Source: Aquabacterium parvum (GTDB lineage: Bacteria > Pseudomonadota > Gammaproteobacteria > Burkholderiales > Burkholderiaceae_C). Taken from it: a stretch of 64,000 nucleotides of DNA. Of this stretch, positions 39,807 to 50,156 are shown in pieces. Each line of letters starts with the position of its first letter. Position 1 is the stretch's first letter. The stretch covers positions 33,020 to 97,019 of the forward strand of contig NZ_LFRI01000157.1 of the NCBI RefSeq assembly GCF_001447195.1, given 5' to 3'. Under the pieces are notes generated by a model. The model was not told where the DNA came from. It saw nothing but the letters and a program-made list of their open reading frames with translations, and did no database searches. A program made the position numbers and the translations under genes.

Positions 39807-40025
39807 TCAATGGCAAGCGACAGGCAAATTTCGCCCTTCGTGTTCTCGCACCTGCAGCATCACCTGCTGCCCGGCACGCAGGCCCTCGAGGTCGACGCCA
39901 GGCGTGCTGCGGGTCAGGGCCCACTCCTGCATGTCCTCTGATTGCACCCAGGCGAGGCCGGTGCGGGGCAAGACCTCGATCACCTTGACGGCGACCACTT
40001 TGGTGTCAGCAGGGCTTGGATGCAT
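39807..40025 (-). CDS. Hypothetical protein, 72 aa
   Basis: A small soluble protein with a clear ribosome site (GAGGAG 6 nt before the ATG at 40025). The beta-rich sequence (VVAVKVIEVLPRTGLAWVQSED) has a KOW/TRAM/S1-like look but is too short to place. It shares its orientation with, and lies 51 bp upstream of, the H1-like gene, so the two may be co-transcribed. Confidence 0.6.
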   Translation of the reverse strand: MHPSPADTKVVAVKVIEVLPRTGLAWVQSEDMQEWALTRSTPGVDLEGLRAGQQVMLQVREHEGRNLPVACH

Positions 40026-40234
40026 GGCGAACTCCTCAATCAACCAACACAAGACACAGCGTCTTGATGATCGATTGTCGTGCAGGCCACACGTTTTGAA
40101 ACTGATCCCCCCGCGTTCCGATTGATCCGTTCAGATCACGCCACGCAAGCATGATCCGATCGGCTCATGGGGTTGCCGCGTGGCTTCGGCAAGCGTGTCA
40201 CGGGCTGTGTTCAGACTCCGCAGCAAACGATCTT

Positions 40235-40259
40235 TCGGAGCTGTCCCCATGAAGTCCCT
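40235..40259 (+). repeat. Leader repeat, copy 1
   Basis: This 25-bp stretch covers the ribosome site, ATG and first codons of the lamin-tail PEP-CTERM gene. It matches 40945-40969 at 24 of 25 positions, covering the same part of the next PEP-CTERM gene. Confidence 0.8.
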
Positions 40260-40914
40260 CGTCCGCCCCGCCCTGTTTGCCGCCGCCCTGAGCATGGGCC
40301 ACGCCGCCCAAGCCGCCAGCCCCGTTGCCATCACCGAGTGGATGTACAACGGCAGCGAGTTCATCGAATTCACCAACCTCAGTGGCGCCGCCCTCGACCT
40401 GACGGGTTGGTCCTTCGACGACGATTCGCGCACCGCAGGCACCGTCAGCCTGTCGGACTTCGGCACCCTGGCCGCCGGTGAAAGCGTGATCCTGGCCGAA
40501 GACGACGCCGCCACCTTCCGCACCAAGTGGTCGCTGGCCTCGGGCGTCAAGGTCATCGGTGGCAACGGCACCAACCTGGGCCGCAACGACGAGATCAACC
40601 TCTACAACGCCAGCGGCGCCCTGGTCGACCGCCTGCGCTACGGCGACACCAACTTCGTGCCCGGCAGCATCCGCACGCAAGACATCAGCGGCAACCCTGG
40701 CAGCCTGGCTGTGCTCGACGGCAGCGACGCCACCGGGTGGGTGCTGTCTTCGGTGGGCGATGCCTTCGGCTCTTACGCCAACGCAGACGGGCACATCGGC
40801 AACCCCGGCGTCTTCACGCTGGCACCGGCCGTGCCCGAGCCCTCGCAATACGCCCTGACGCTGGGTGGCCTGCTGGCCATCGGCGCCCTGGCCCGCCGCG
40901 GTCGCCAAGGCTGA
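40249..40914 (+). CDS. PEP-CTERM protein with lamin-tail domain
   Basis: A 221-residue protein: signal peptide (MKSLVRPALFAAAL, cleavage near AQA-AS at about 23), then a lamin-tail-like Ig domain (about 25-150; ITEWMYNGSEFIEFTNLS and LDLTGWSFDDDS are its signature). The C-terminal tail VPEPSQYALTLGGLLAIGALARRG is a PEP-CTERM. It is surface anchored after exosortase processing. The start shares its leader with the next gene (see repeat). The frame is open upstream to 40180, but the signal peptide fixes the start. Confidence 0.9.
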   Translation: MKSLVRPALFAAALSMGHAAQAASPVAITEWMYNGSEFIEFTNLSGAALDLTGWSFDDDSRTAGTVSLSDFGTLAAGESVILAEDDAATFRTKWSLASGVKVIGGNGTNLGRNDEINLYNASGALVDRLRYGDTNFVPGSIRTQDISGNPGSLAVLDGSDATGWVLSSVGDAFGSYANADGHIGNPGVFTLAPAVPEPSQYALTLGGLLAIGALARRGRQG

Positions 40915-40944
40915 TCAGCCCGCGCCCCGCACACCTTGTACCCA

Positions 40945-40969
40945 TCGGAGTTGTCCCCATGAAGTCCCT
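40945..40969 (+). repeat. Leader repeat, copy 2
   Basis: A 25-bp match (one C/T difference) to 40235-40259, again spanning the ribosome site, ATG and codons 2-4 of a PEP-CTERM gene. Confidence 0.8.
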
Positions 40970-41921
40970 GTTCACCACGCTGGCCACCGCCGCCACCCTG
41001 GCCCTGCTGTCGGCCGCACCCGCGCACGCTCAAAACGCCCTCAACCTGGGCAACTACCAGCTCACCGGCAACCACACCATCGCATCGCTGGGTGGCCTGG
41101 GTCTGGAGGCTTCGGCCGTGACCTACGCCCGCGATCGCGGCTCGCTGTTCATCGTCGGCGACGAAGGCCTGGGCGTGGTCGAGATCTCGCGCACTGGCCA
41201 GACGCTGGGCACCATGTCCTTCAACTGGGCCGGCACCGGCAGCTCCAACAACGACGCCGAGGGCCTGACCTACCTGGGTAACGGCCGGCTGGTCGTCGTT
41301 GACGAGCGCCCGCAGATCGCCTACCAGTTCGACTACAGCAACGGCGGCAGCGTCGCCCTGAACAACCAGCCCAAGGTGGCCATCACCGGCAGCACCACCA
41401 GCGTCAAGAACGTGGGCACCGAAGGCATCAGCTACGACCCGCTGACGGGCAAGTTCTTCAGCGTCAAGCAAGACGACCCGGCACAGCTGCGCGAACACTC
41501 GCTGACCTTCGCCGTGGGCGGCGGCACGGCCACCAACAACGTGCTGTTCTCGGGCGCTTCGTCGGTGTTCGGCTTGAACAGCCTGTCGGACATCCAGACG
41601 CTGTCGGGCGTCGACGCCCTGGTCGGCACCAACGCCGCCGACAACCTGCTGGTGCTGAGCCTGGATTCGCGCAAGCTCATCGAGATCGACCGCAGCTCGG
41701 GCAGCATCCTCAGCCAGTTCGACCTCAGCGGCGTGACCACCCAGGCCATCGAAGGCGTGACCATCGACGAGCGCGGCACCATCTACCTGGTGGCCGAAGA
41801 TTCGGGCACGCCGAACTCGCGCCTGTTCGTGCTGAGCGCCGTGCCGGAGCCCGAGGCTTACGCCCTGATGGCTGCAGGCCTGGCTGCGGTGTTCGTGGCG
41901 CGTCGTCGCGAGCGCCGCTGA
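40959..41921 (+). CDS. SdiA-regulated-like beta-propeller PEP-CTERM protein
   Basis: A 320-residue protein: signal peptide ending AHA-QN (about 24), then a beta-propeller domain of SdiA-regulated/phytase-like type (AVTYARDRGSLFIVGDEG, NDAEGLTYLGNGRLVVVDE, EGVTIDERGTIYLVAEDSG). It ends in the PEP-CTERM tail VPEPEAYALMAAGLAAVFVARRRE. It is the third PEP-CTERM gene in 3.4 kb. The preceding gene ends 44 bp upstream, so co-transcription is likely. Confidence 0.88.
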   Translation: MKSLFTTLATAATLALLSAAPAHAQNALNLGNYQLTGNHTIASLGGLGLEASAVTYARDRGSLFIVGDEGLGVVEISRTGQTLGTMSFNWAGTGSSNNDAEGLTYLGNGRLVVVDERPQIAYQFDYSNGGSVALNNQPKVAITGSTTSVKNVGTEGISYDPLTGKFFSVKQDDPAQLREHSLTFAVGGGTATNNVLFSGASSVFGLNSLSDIQTLSGVDALVGTNAADNLLVLSLDSRKLIEIDRSSGSILSQFDLSGVTTQAIEGVTIDERGTIYLVAEDSGTPNSRLFVLSAVPEPEAYALMAAGLAAVFVARRRERR

Positions 41922-41936
41922 CAAGACCCCGGGCTC

Positions 41937-41969
41937 GCCACCAGGCATGCCGCCCGGCGGCCTGGTGGC
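41937..41969. terminator. Long hairpin between convergent genes
   Basis: A perfect 10-bp stem (GCCACCAGGC / GCCTGGTGGC, 13-nt loop) fills the gap between the convergent genes ending at 41921 and 41971. It is probably a bidirectional terminator. Confidence 0.6.
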
Positions 41970-41970
41970 T

Positions 41971-42453
41971 TCAAAGCCCCAGTTCGGTCAGGCCGGGATG
42001 GTCGTCAGGCCGCCTGCCTTGTGGCCAGTGAAACTTGCGGTCCACTTCGGCGATCGGCTGGTCGTTGATGCTGGCGTGGCGCACGGCCATGTACCCGTGG
42101 TCGTCGAACGCCCAGTTCTCGTTGCCGTGCGAGCGAAACCACTGGCCGCTGTCGTCTCGCCATTCGTAGACGAAGCGGACCGCGATGCGGTGCGTGTCGT
42201 GCGCCCAGATTTCCTTGATGAGGCGGTAGTCGTGTTCCTTGGCCCATTTGCGGCGCAGGAAGGCATCGATCTCTTCGCGCCCCTGGATGAATTCGGCGCG
42301 GTTGCGCCAGCGGCTGTCGCGCGTGTAGGCCAAGGCCACGCGTTGGGCGTCGCGGGTGTTCCATGCGTCTTCGGCCAACCTGACCTTTTTGATGGCGTCC
42401 GCTCGGTCAAACGGTGGCAGCGGAGGGCGTGGGGGATCGATTTGGGTGTTCAT
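41971..42453 (-). CDS. DUF1348 NTF2-like protein
   Basis: A 160-residue soluble protein of the nuclear-transport-factor-2-like DUF1348 family: [18 protein letters not shown] near 27-44, [27 protein letters not shown] near 47-73, RFVYEWRD and the [20 protein letters not shown] block. NTF2-fold proteins are small cone-shaped catalytic or binding domains; no reaction is assigned. It precedes the glutathione reductase in reverse order on the map: gor ends 27 bp from its start, so they are on the same strand and gor is transcribed first. Confidence 0.88.
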   Translation of the reverse strand: MNTQIDPPRPPLPPFDRADAIKKVRLAEDAWNTRDAQRVALAYTRDSRWRNRAEFIQGREEIDAFLRRKWAKEHDYRLIKEIWAHDTHRIAVRFVYEWRDDSGQWFRSHGNENWAFDDHGYMAVRHASINDQPIAEVDRKFHWPQGRRPDDHPGLTELGL

Positions 42454-42480
42454 GTGTTGTCCTGATGGTGGCGAGGGTCC

Positions 42481-43851
42481 TCAAGGGCGCGTCAGCGTGA
42501 CCTTGTCCTTCAAGGTCACGAACTCTTCGGCGGCAGAAGGGTGCAGGGCCACGGTGGCGTCGAAATCGGCCTTGGTGGCGCCCATGCGGATCGCGATCGC
42601 CAGCCCCTGGATGATTTCGGGGGCATCGGCACCGACCATGTGCGCACCCAGCACCCGCTGGCTGTGGGTGTCGACGATCAGCTTGACGAGGGTTCGCTCG
42701 TCGCGGCCCGCCAGGGTGTGGCGCATGTTGCGGAAGGTCGAGCGGTAGATGTCCAGGCTGGTGTGCTCGGCCCACGCCGCCGCCTCGCTCAGCCCGACGG
42801 TGCCCACAGGCGGTTGGCTGAACACGGCCGTGGGCACGGACCGGATGGCGCTGCCAACGGGCGTGGGGCCGAACAACCTGTGCGCCAGGGCCGCGCCTTC
42901 GCGGATGGCCACGGGCGTCAAGGCCAGGCCGTTGGTGACGTCGCCCACGGCGTGGATGCTGGGGACGTTGGTGGTGCCGTGCTCGTCCACCAGGATGCCG
43001 CCGTCCTTGTCCAGCGCCACGCCCAGCGCGTCCAGGCCCAGGCCCTGGGTTTGAGGGCGGCGCCCGGTGGCGTACATGACCGCATCGAACACCTGGGGTG
43101 CGGCGGCATGGCGCATCGTCACGCTCAAGCTGCCGTCGGGCAGGCGTTCGATGCTTTGCACCTCGTTGTTGAGCAGCAGCTCGACGCCCTTCTTCTGCAC
43201 CTCGGCTTGCAGGTGGCTGCGCACGTCCTCATCGAAGCCGCGCAAGAGCTTGTCACCCCTGTGGCTCAGGGTGGTTTGTGCACCCAGGCCCTTGAAGATG
43301 CCGGCGAACTCCACCGCGATGTAGCCCCCGCCCACGATCAGGATGCGTCCCGGCAGCTGTGGCAGGTCAAAGGCTTCGTTGGAGGTGATGGCGTGTTCGA
43401 TGCCGGGCAGGGCGGGCAGGTTCGGTGTGCCGCCCGTGGCCACGAGGATGTGTTGCGCGGTGAAGCGCTGGCCGTTGACCTCGACCGTGTGCGGGTCGAT
43501 CAGGCGGGCATCGCCATGCAGGACCTCGACCCTGGACTGGCGGAGGTTGCTTTCATACAGGCCGCTCAGGCGGGTGATCTCTTTGTCTTTGGCGGCGATC
43601 AGCGCTGGCCACGAGAACTCGGCCTGCGGCACGCGCCAGCCAAAGCCGGCCGCATCGTCGAAGGACTCGGCGAACTGGGCCGCGTAGACCAGCAGCTTCT
43701 TGGGCACGCAACCCCGGATCACGCAGGTGCCGCCGTAGCGAAAGCGCTCGGCAATGGCCACCTTGGCGCCCAGGCTGGCGGCGACCCGGGCCGCGCGCAC
43801 GCCACCGGAGCCTCCGCCGATGACAAACAGTTGGTAATCGTGTTCAGGCAT
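42481..43851 (-). CDS. gor: Glutathione-disulfide reductase
   Basis: A 456-residue flavoprotein disulfide reductase. The FAD-binding IGGGSGGVRAA is at 11-21, the redox disulfide GTCVIRGCVPKKLL at 41-54 (Cys43/Cys48), the NAD(P) motif GGGYIAVEFAGIF near 170, and the C-terminal dimer region HTLAGRDERTLVKLIVD, then GADAPEIIQG. An active-site His near the C-terminus (VALHPSAAEEF) is present. It recycles glutathione, fitting with glutathione-dependent formaldehyde oxidation and the GST nearby. Its start overlaps the upstream gene's 3' end by 8 bp. Confidence 0.95.
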   Translation of the reverse strand: MPEHDYQLFVIGGGSGGVRAARVAASLGAKVAIAERFRYGGTCVIRGCVPKKLLVYAAQFAESFDDAAGFGWRVPQAEFSWPALIAAKDKEITRLSGLYESNLRQSRVEVLHGDARLIDPHTVEVNGQRFTAQHILVATGGTPNLPALPGIEHAITSNEAFDLPQLPGRILIVGGGYIAVEFAGIFKGLGAQTTLSHRGDKLLRGFDEDVRSHLQAEVQKKGVELLLNNEVQSIERLPDGSLSVTMRHAAAPQVFDAVMYATGRRPQTQGLGLDALGVALDKDGGILVDEHGTTNVPSIHAVGDVTNGLALTPVAIREGAALAHRLFGPTPVGSAIRSVPTAVFSQPPVGTVGLSEAAAWAEHTSLDIYRSTFRNMRHTLAGRDERTLVKLIVDTHSQRVLGAHMVGADAPEIIQGLAIAIRMGATKADFDATVALHPSAAEEFVTLKDKVTLTRP

Positions 43852-44911
43852 GTCGACCTCGTTCAGATGTCAGGAAACCTCGGGGCATGTGACCTTGCAG
43901 CGTCGGGTGAGCCTCGATCAGGCGGCGATTGCGCTGGGCCAGCGCCCCCGTGCCCAAGTGTGGCGCCCGGCCGGCATCGGTGTCGTAGTTGGCCCGTTGA
44001 AACCCACTGTAGAAGCGCGTGTTGCCCTGGTCGCGGCGGTAGGGACGTGACGCGATGGACAGCCGGGCCAGCAGACGCGGGTCGATCTGACGGCTGAACC
44101 GGGCGAAGCCGTCGAACAGAAAGGCCTCGTCGACGTGCCGGTCGCTGTGTTGAATCAGGGCGTCCATCAGTTCGTGGATGAGTTGATGGGGCTGCGATGG
44201 GTCAAAGCGCACGCACAAGCGCAGGTCGGCGAACTCGGGCAGATCGCCTTCTTCGGCACGGCCAGGTGCCTGCTCGCCCAGGGTCACTTCGACCCAGGCT
44301 TGCCCCCCGAAGAAATGGAGCGAGCGCAGGTGCAGCGTGCGCTCGGCAAAGCGCAAGCCGGCCAGGATCTGTTGAACGCGCTCGGCATCGGTGACCTTGT
44401 TCACACGGGCTTGCGTCAGCCATTGGCGCTGTTGTGCCAGCATGGGCAGGTCCAGGTGATTGCTCAGCGCGGCACTGCTGGCGCCATGGCGGCCTTCTCT
44501 GATGGTCAGCAGCTCGCGAACCTCGTGCTCACGCGCCTTCTTGATCGCCAGGAAAATGGTCTGCACGATCTCGGAGCTGGGGGTGTCGGCATCGATGCGC
44601 CACTTGCGGCCGTAAACGAGCTTGCGCGGGCGCACGGCCTGGCCACGGTCGTAGTTCTCGCGCCCGATCAGGCCGATCTGGATGGACATGCCGTGCTCGT
44701 CTTGCGAGGCAAACACCAGGGTGTGCGCATCAAAGCTGACCCGCGAAGCGATCTCGGACAGCGAGGCCAGGTCGTGGTGGTAGGTCACGTAATGCTGCGG
44801 GATGCAGTCCATGCCGCTGGGCAAGCGCACCAGGGGGGCATGCGGCATGACCTGCTCGCCGGGCAAGCTGGCTTGGGTCAACTGAACAGCGGTGGATGGG
44901 GTGGCAGACAT
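43844..44911 (-). CDS. Uncharacterised 355-aa protein overlapping gor
   Basis: A soluble protein with a good start (GAGG 7 nt before the ATG). No signal peptide or TM segment. It is rich in Arg, His and Gln; a Lys/Arg-rich middle (KARKAREHEVRELL type helix near 120-135) and a C-terminal stretch with RRDQGNTRFYSGFQRANY near 290 look nucleic-acid or protein-interaction like, but no family is recognised. The stop lies 8 bp inside the gor start, so the two genes are coupled; an accessory role in redox metabolism is possible but unsupported. Confidence 0.7.
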   Translation of the reverse strand: MSATPSTAVQLTQASLPGEQVMPHAPLVRLPSGMDCIPQHYVTYHHDLASLSEIASRVSFDAHTLVFASQDEHGMSIQIGLIGRENYDRGQAVRPRKLVYGRKWRIDADTPSSEIVQTIFLAIKKAREHEVRELLTIREGRHGASSAALSNHLDLPMLAQQRQWLTQARVNKVTDAERVQQILAGLRFAERTLHLRSLHFFGGQAWVEVTLGEQAPGRAEEGDLPEFADLRLCVRFDPSQPHQLIHELMDALIQHSDRHVDEAFLFDGFARFSRQIDPRLLARLSIASRPYRRDQGNTRFYSGFQRANYDTDAGRAPHLGTGALAQRNRRLIEAHPTLQGHMPRGFLTSERGRHA

Positions 44912-45004
44912 GGTGTGACCTCGTTGATGAAGTCATTCTGATTGGTACGGCTGTCGATGTGAATACACGCTCGACGCAAGGAACCAATCCACTGAACGGA
45001 AGAA

Positions 45005-45631
45005 TCAGCCAGCCAGCGCGGCCAAGGCCCGTTGCGTGGCAGGCCGGGTGGTGATGGCGTGCACCCAAGCCTGCACAGCGGGATAAGGCGTCATGTCCAT
45101 GCCCAGGTAAGTGGGGGCCACGCGCAGCCAGCCGAAGTGGGCGATGTCGGCGATGGAGTAGCTTTCGCCCGCCAACCAGGGGGTCGTGGTCAGGCGGCTT
45201 TCCAGCACGGCGGTCAGGCGAAGCGACTCATCCTGGTAGCGTTTGACGGCCACGGTCAGCTCGGGTGCGTTGCGCTGAAACCAGCCGGCCTGCCCGAACA
45301 TCGGGCCCACGCCGCCCACCTGGAAGAACAGGTACTCGAGTGCGCGGGTGCGGCCCACGGTGTCGGACGGGATCAGCTGGCCAAAGCGCTCGGCCAGGTG
45401 CAACAAGATGGCGCCCGACTCGAACACCGACAGCGGCCCATGGGCGCCAGGGGCATCGTGGTCGACGATGGCCGGGATGCGTCCATTGGGGTTGATGCGC
45501 AGGAAGTCGGGCTGCTTCTGGTCGTTGCGGCCCAGGTCCAGCTTGTGCAGGACATGGGGCACGCCCATTTCTTCCAGCGCCATCGGGATCTTCAGGCCGT
45601 TGGGGGTGTTGGCGGTGTAGACGTCGATCAT
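45005..45631 (-). CDS. Glutathione S-transferase (YfcG/YghU-like)
   Basis: A 208-residue GST: VYTANTPNGLKIPMALEEMG at 4-23 has the N-terminal thioredoxin-fold motif with the conserved TPNG/K segment used by YfcG-type enzymes, RINPNGRIPAIVDHD at 45-59 holds the cis-Pro, and SVFESGAILLHLA binds the gamma-glutamyl part. The C-terminal helical domain ends with SIADIAHFGWLR. Members reduce disulfides or conjugate GSH. It follows the reductase-fusion gene (28 bp after its stop) on the same strand. Confidence 0.92.
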   Translation of the reverse strand: MIDVYTANTPNGLKIPMALEEMGVPHVLHKLDLGRNDQKQPDFLRINPNGRIPAIVDHDAPGAHGPLSVFESGAILLHLAERFGQLIPSDTVGRTRALEYLFFQVGGVGPMFGQAGWFQRNAPELTVAVKRYQDESLRLTAVLESRLTTTPWLAGESYSIADIAHFGWLRVAPTYLGMDMTPYPAVQAWVHAITTRPATQRALAALAG

Positions 45632-45659
45632 GTTGGTTCCTTGGGGTGGGGTCAGAGGG

Positions 45660-47213
<1,554 letters not shown>

Positions 47214-47225
47214 GGTGTGCTCCAT

Positions 47226-47996
47226 TCAAAGGGTGGGATCGGGAAGGTGTTCGGCCAGCCCCACGACCCAGCCTTGCTGGATCGCGTAGGGCAGCCACTC
47301 GACGAAGTCGAAGCCCGCGGGCTCGGCCGCATCCAGCGCATGCGCGAGGCTCTGGCCCGTCATCACAGCGCTCAAGAATCGGTGGGCAGACTCAGGCAGC
47401 TCGGCGGGCACGGCACGCCACGGTCTGCGGTGAACCAGCACGTGCCGACGCCACTCAGGTGGCAAGGGCTCGTTCGCGATGGCTTGCCAGCGGGTCCGTT
47501 GCGAAGGCTCGGCGTGGTGAACGTGCCAGATGGCCAGCACCGGATGGCTTGAGCTCAGCACCCGCAGGTCATGCGCCAGGCACAAGCGCAAGGCATCGGG
47601 TGAGCGCGTGCCCAACCAGGCCAGCGAGGCGGCGTCGACAGCGGTGTCCTGGGCCCGTTCGCTGACGTGGCACAACCAGTCCAGCCCCGCGACATCGGGC
47701 AGGTAAGGCAGGTCTTGCAGCTCTGGCTGCTGCGCCAGGCAGGCGGCAAAGCCCTCGCCCCATGCGCCCCAGTCGGCCAGCCCATGCGGGCTCTGGTCGA
47801 GAAAGCGCTGGCTCAGCACCTCGAAGGCCTCTTCACCCAGCAGCTGCATCACGGTCGGGTAGGTGATGGCCAGCGCACGTTGCGCGTTGGCGCGTCGCGA
47901 AGGGGGGTAGGGCCACAGCGCCGAAAGGTGTGGGTGCCCCGCCTCGGCAACGCGCGCGGGCAAGGTCTCGTCGGGCTCGGCGCAGATCGGTCTCAT
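47226..47996 (-). CDS. bufC: BufC-like DUF2063 protein (MNIO partner)
   Basis: A 256-residue protein of DUF2063 type, the usual partner of DUF692 enzymes. The N-terminal RANAQRALAITYPTVMQLLGEEAFEVLSQRFLD near 35-67 is the helical DUF2063 core, followed by YLPDVAGLDWLCHVSERA. It is thought to recruit the bufferin precursor to the BufB enzyme. Its ATG overlaps the bufB stop by 4 bp (ATGA), and its TGA lies directly against the ATG of the next frame. The translational coupling bufB-bufC is typical of these operons. Confidence 0.9.
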   Translation of the reverse strand: MRPICAEPDETLPARVAEAGHPHLSALWPYPPSRRANAQRALAITYPTVMQLLGEEAFEVLSQRFLDQSPHGLADWGAWGEGFAACLAQQPELQDLPYLPDVAGLDWLCHVSERAQDTAVDAASLAWLGTRSPDALRLCLAHDLRVLSSSHPVLAIWHVHHAEPSQRTRWQAIANEPLPPEWRRHVLVHRRPWRAVPAELPESAHRFLSAVMTGQSLAHALDAAEPAGFDFVEWLPYAIQQGWVVGLAEHLPDPTL

Positions 47997-48838
47997 GCCA
48001 GCGCCCTCGTGTGTTCACGCGCCCGGTCGGCTTCTTGAACCAGCCGCGACCACGGTGGCAGTTGTTCGTCCCATTCGATCAAGGTGACCGCCTGAGGAAA
48101 CCGCTGACACGCGTGCCGATGCAAGGCCCAGACGGGCTCGGACACCGGCTGCGCGTGGTCATCGATCACCAGGCCGCCGGGGTTGGGCGTGCTGCCGGCC
48201 AGGTGCAACTCCTTGACGAGGTGTGCGGGGCAGGCGTCCAGCCAACGGCGCACCGAAGCCTCGGCATCGCCTTCGCCCGCGTTGAGGGCGTTGACGTGCA
48301 GGTTGTTCAAGTCCACCAGGAGCCCACAGCCGCTTTGCTCGCAGGCCCGCACCAGGAACTCGAGCTCCGTCATGTCCGACTGTGCGAAGACGACGTACTG
48401 CGCCAGGTTCTCGATGAGGATCTGGCGGCCCAGGTGGTCCTGCACGCGGCAGGTGTTGTCGACCAGGTGGCGCAAAGCGGCTCGGTCGAAAGCGACGGGC
48501 AACAGGTCGCCCGCGTGCCTGAGCTGCCCGTGGTGGACAAACCAGGTTTGCGCCACGTGGTCGGACACCCAGGTCGGCTGAGCCCAATCGACCAGCGCAC
48601 GCAAACGCCGCAGGTGCGCCATGGGAATGGGCACCTTGGACGCCAGGCCGGCACCCGTGCCGTGCAGGCTCAGTGGCAACACACCGGCCACGCGCTCCAG
48701 CAGGGCGCGCGACAGGCCACCTTCTGCAAAGTGGTTCTCGGCATGCACCTCGACGAAGTCGACACTTTGTGGCGAGGTGAGCAGGGCTTCAAAGTGAGGC
48801 GCGCGCAGGCCCACGCCCACCAGGGGATGCGAGGCCAT
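47993..48838 (-). CDS. bufB: BufB-like DUF692 (MNIO) multinuclear iron oxidase
   Basis: A 281-residue protein of DUF692: VGVGLRAPHFEALL at 7-20, VEVHAENHF near 29-37, SLHGTGAG near 57, SDHVAQTWFVHHG near 92-104, ENLAQYV near 145-151, DLNNLHVNA near 178-186, KELHLAGS near 211-218 and LIEWDEQLP near 255. The conserved His/Asp/Glu residues form a multi-iron centre that oxidatively modifies cysteines of the precursor. It probably converts the bufA cysteines to thiooxazole or oxazolone-type copper ligands. It follows bufA by 12 bp and overlaps bufC. Confidence 0.93.
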   Translation of the reverse strand: MASHPLVGVGLRAPHFEALLTSPQSVDFVEVHAENHFAEGGLSRALLERVAGVLPLSLHGTGAGLASKVPIPMAHLRRLRALVDWAQPTWVSDHVAQTWFVHHGQLRHAGDLLPVAFDRAALRHLVDNTCRVQDHLGRQILIENLAQYVVFAQSDMTELEFLVRACEQSGCGLLVDLNNLHVNALNAGEGDAEASVRRWLDACPAHLVKELHLAGSTPNPGGLVIDDHAQPVSEPVWALHRHACQRFPQAVTLIEWDEQLPPWSRLVQEADRAREHTRALA

Positions 48839-48850
48839 GCGGCGCCCCCT

Positions 48851-49141
48851 TCACTTTCGGGCAGCCGAAGCGGCAAACCGGGCCTTGGCATCGGCCGCGT
48901 TGAGCCCGCCGAGGTTGACGCAGGTGCCCTTGGGCACGAGCTTCCACTCGCCCGGGTCCTTGTCGACCTTGGACTGCCCGGCGCAGGAGTGCGTGCCCGC
49001 CAGGTTGGCGCAGTCGTTCTGACCCGCCTTGGCGATGCCGTAGCACTTTTCCTGGTTCGGGTCAGCGGCCTGGGCTGTTCCGGTTGCGAGCGTGGCCAGG
49101 GCACAAGCCAGGGCGGCCTGCAATACAAGTTGACGTTTCAT
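48851..49141 (-). CDS. bufA: Bufferin (DUF2282) metal-binding RiPP precursor
   Basis: A 96-residue exported precursor: signal peptide [13 protein letters not shown]...AQA (cleavage near 25), then a mature part with four spaced Cys (Cys33 EKCYG, Cys44 NDCAN, Cys53 HSCAG, Cys74 GTC), the DUF2282/bufferin signature. Bufferins are modified by a DUF692 enzyme and protect against copper. First gene of the buf operon; AAAGGGG ribosome site just upstream. The divergent LysR gene starts 103 bp away. Confidence 0.93.
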   Translation of the reverse strand: MKRQLVLQAALACALATLATGTAQAADPNQEKCYGIAKAGQNDCANLAGTHSCAGQSKVDKDPGEWKLVPKGTCVNLGGLNAADAKARFAASAARK

Positions 49142-49244
49142 GGGAGAGCCCCTTTCGTGGTGGTGACAGCCGATTGTTTCGACCTCGCCCGACAAAGAGA
49201 ATCCCCGTGAATGGCAATGGATAATTGCGCCAGGAGGAACAGTG

Positions 49245-50144
49245 ATGGACCGTCTTCACCTGATGACCGTGTACGTGGCCGTGGCCGAAGAGGAGGGCTT
49301 TGCGGCAGCGGCCCGGCGCCTGGCGATGTCGCCCCCGGCGGTGACACGCGCCATCTCGGCCCTGGAAGATCGCCTGGGCGTGAAGCTGCTTCAGCGCACC
49401 ACGCGCCACGTGCGCGTCACCGAGGCAGGTGAGCGTTACCTGGACGACGCGCGCCGCGTGATCGCCGCCGCCGACGAAGCGGACGAAGCTGCCGTGGGCA
49501 TCAACGCGCAACCTCGTGGTCACATGACGGTGACCGCCCCGGTGCTGTTCGGGCGCATGTACGTGATGCCGGGCATCGTCGACTACCTGCGTCAGCACCC
49601 CGAGACATCGGTTTCAGCCCTGTTCCTCGACCGCGTGGTCAACATGCTGGAAGAGGGCGTGGACGTCGGCATCCGCATTGGCGAGTTGTCCGACTCCAGC
49701 TACCGCGCCTTGCGCGTCGGCCACGTTCGGCGGGTCATCTGCGCGGCCCCGAGTTACCTCAAGCGCCACGGCATCCCTCAGACACCGCACGAGCTCAAGC
49801 AACACCAGGTGATCGTGGCCAGCAGCCTGTCGCAGAACATCGAGTGGCGGTTCGTGGACCAAGGCGAGCCGCTGTCGGTGCGCATCAAACCGAGGTTGAC
49901 CGTCTCCAGCAACGATGGCGCGATCGAGGCCGCGTCCCTGGGCCTGGGCGTGACCCGGCTGATGTCGTACCAGGTCGCGCCGTTGCTGGCCGCCGGCAAG
50001 CTCAAGGTGGTGCTCAGCGAGTTCGAGTCACCCAGGGTGCCGATTCACATCATCCACCGCGAGGGCCGGCACGCATCGGCCAAGATGCGCGCCTTCATCG
50101 ACCTGATGGCCGAGCGTTTGCGAGCCGAACCCTCGCTGAACTGA
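49245..50144 (+). CDS. LysR-type regulator divergent from the bufferin operon
   Basis: A 299-residue LysR protein: N-terminal winged HTH (about 1-60; [36 protein letters not shown]) and a substrate-binding-like domain (90-295). AGGAGG 7 nt before the ATG at 49245 fixes the start; a GTG three bases upstream is possible. It is divergent from bufA with about 103 bp between starts, a layout typical of a LysR gene controlling its neighbour. Its ligand is unknown. Confidence 0.9.
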   Translation: MDRLHLMTVYVAVAEEEGFAAAARRLAMSPPAVTRAISALEDRLGVKLLQRTTRHVRVTEAGERYLDDARRVIAAADEADEAAVGINAQPRGHMTVTAPVLFGRMYVMPGIVDYLRQHPETSVSALFLDRVVNMLEEGVDVGIRIGELSDSSYRALRVGHVRRVICAAPSYLKRHGIPQTPHELKQHQVIVASSLSQNIEWRFVDQGEPLSVRIKPRLTVSSNDGAIEAASLGLGVTRLMSYQVAPLLAAGKLKVVLSEFESPRVPIHIIHREGRHASAKMRAFIDLMAERLRAEPSLN

Positions 50145-50156
50145 ACCGGGCCCGAC

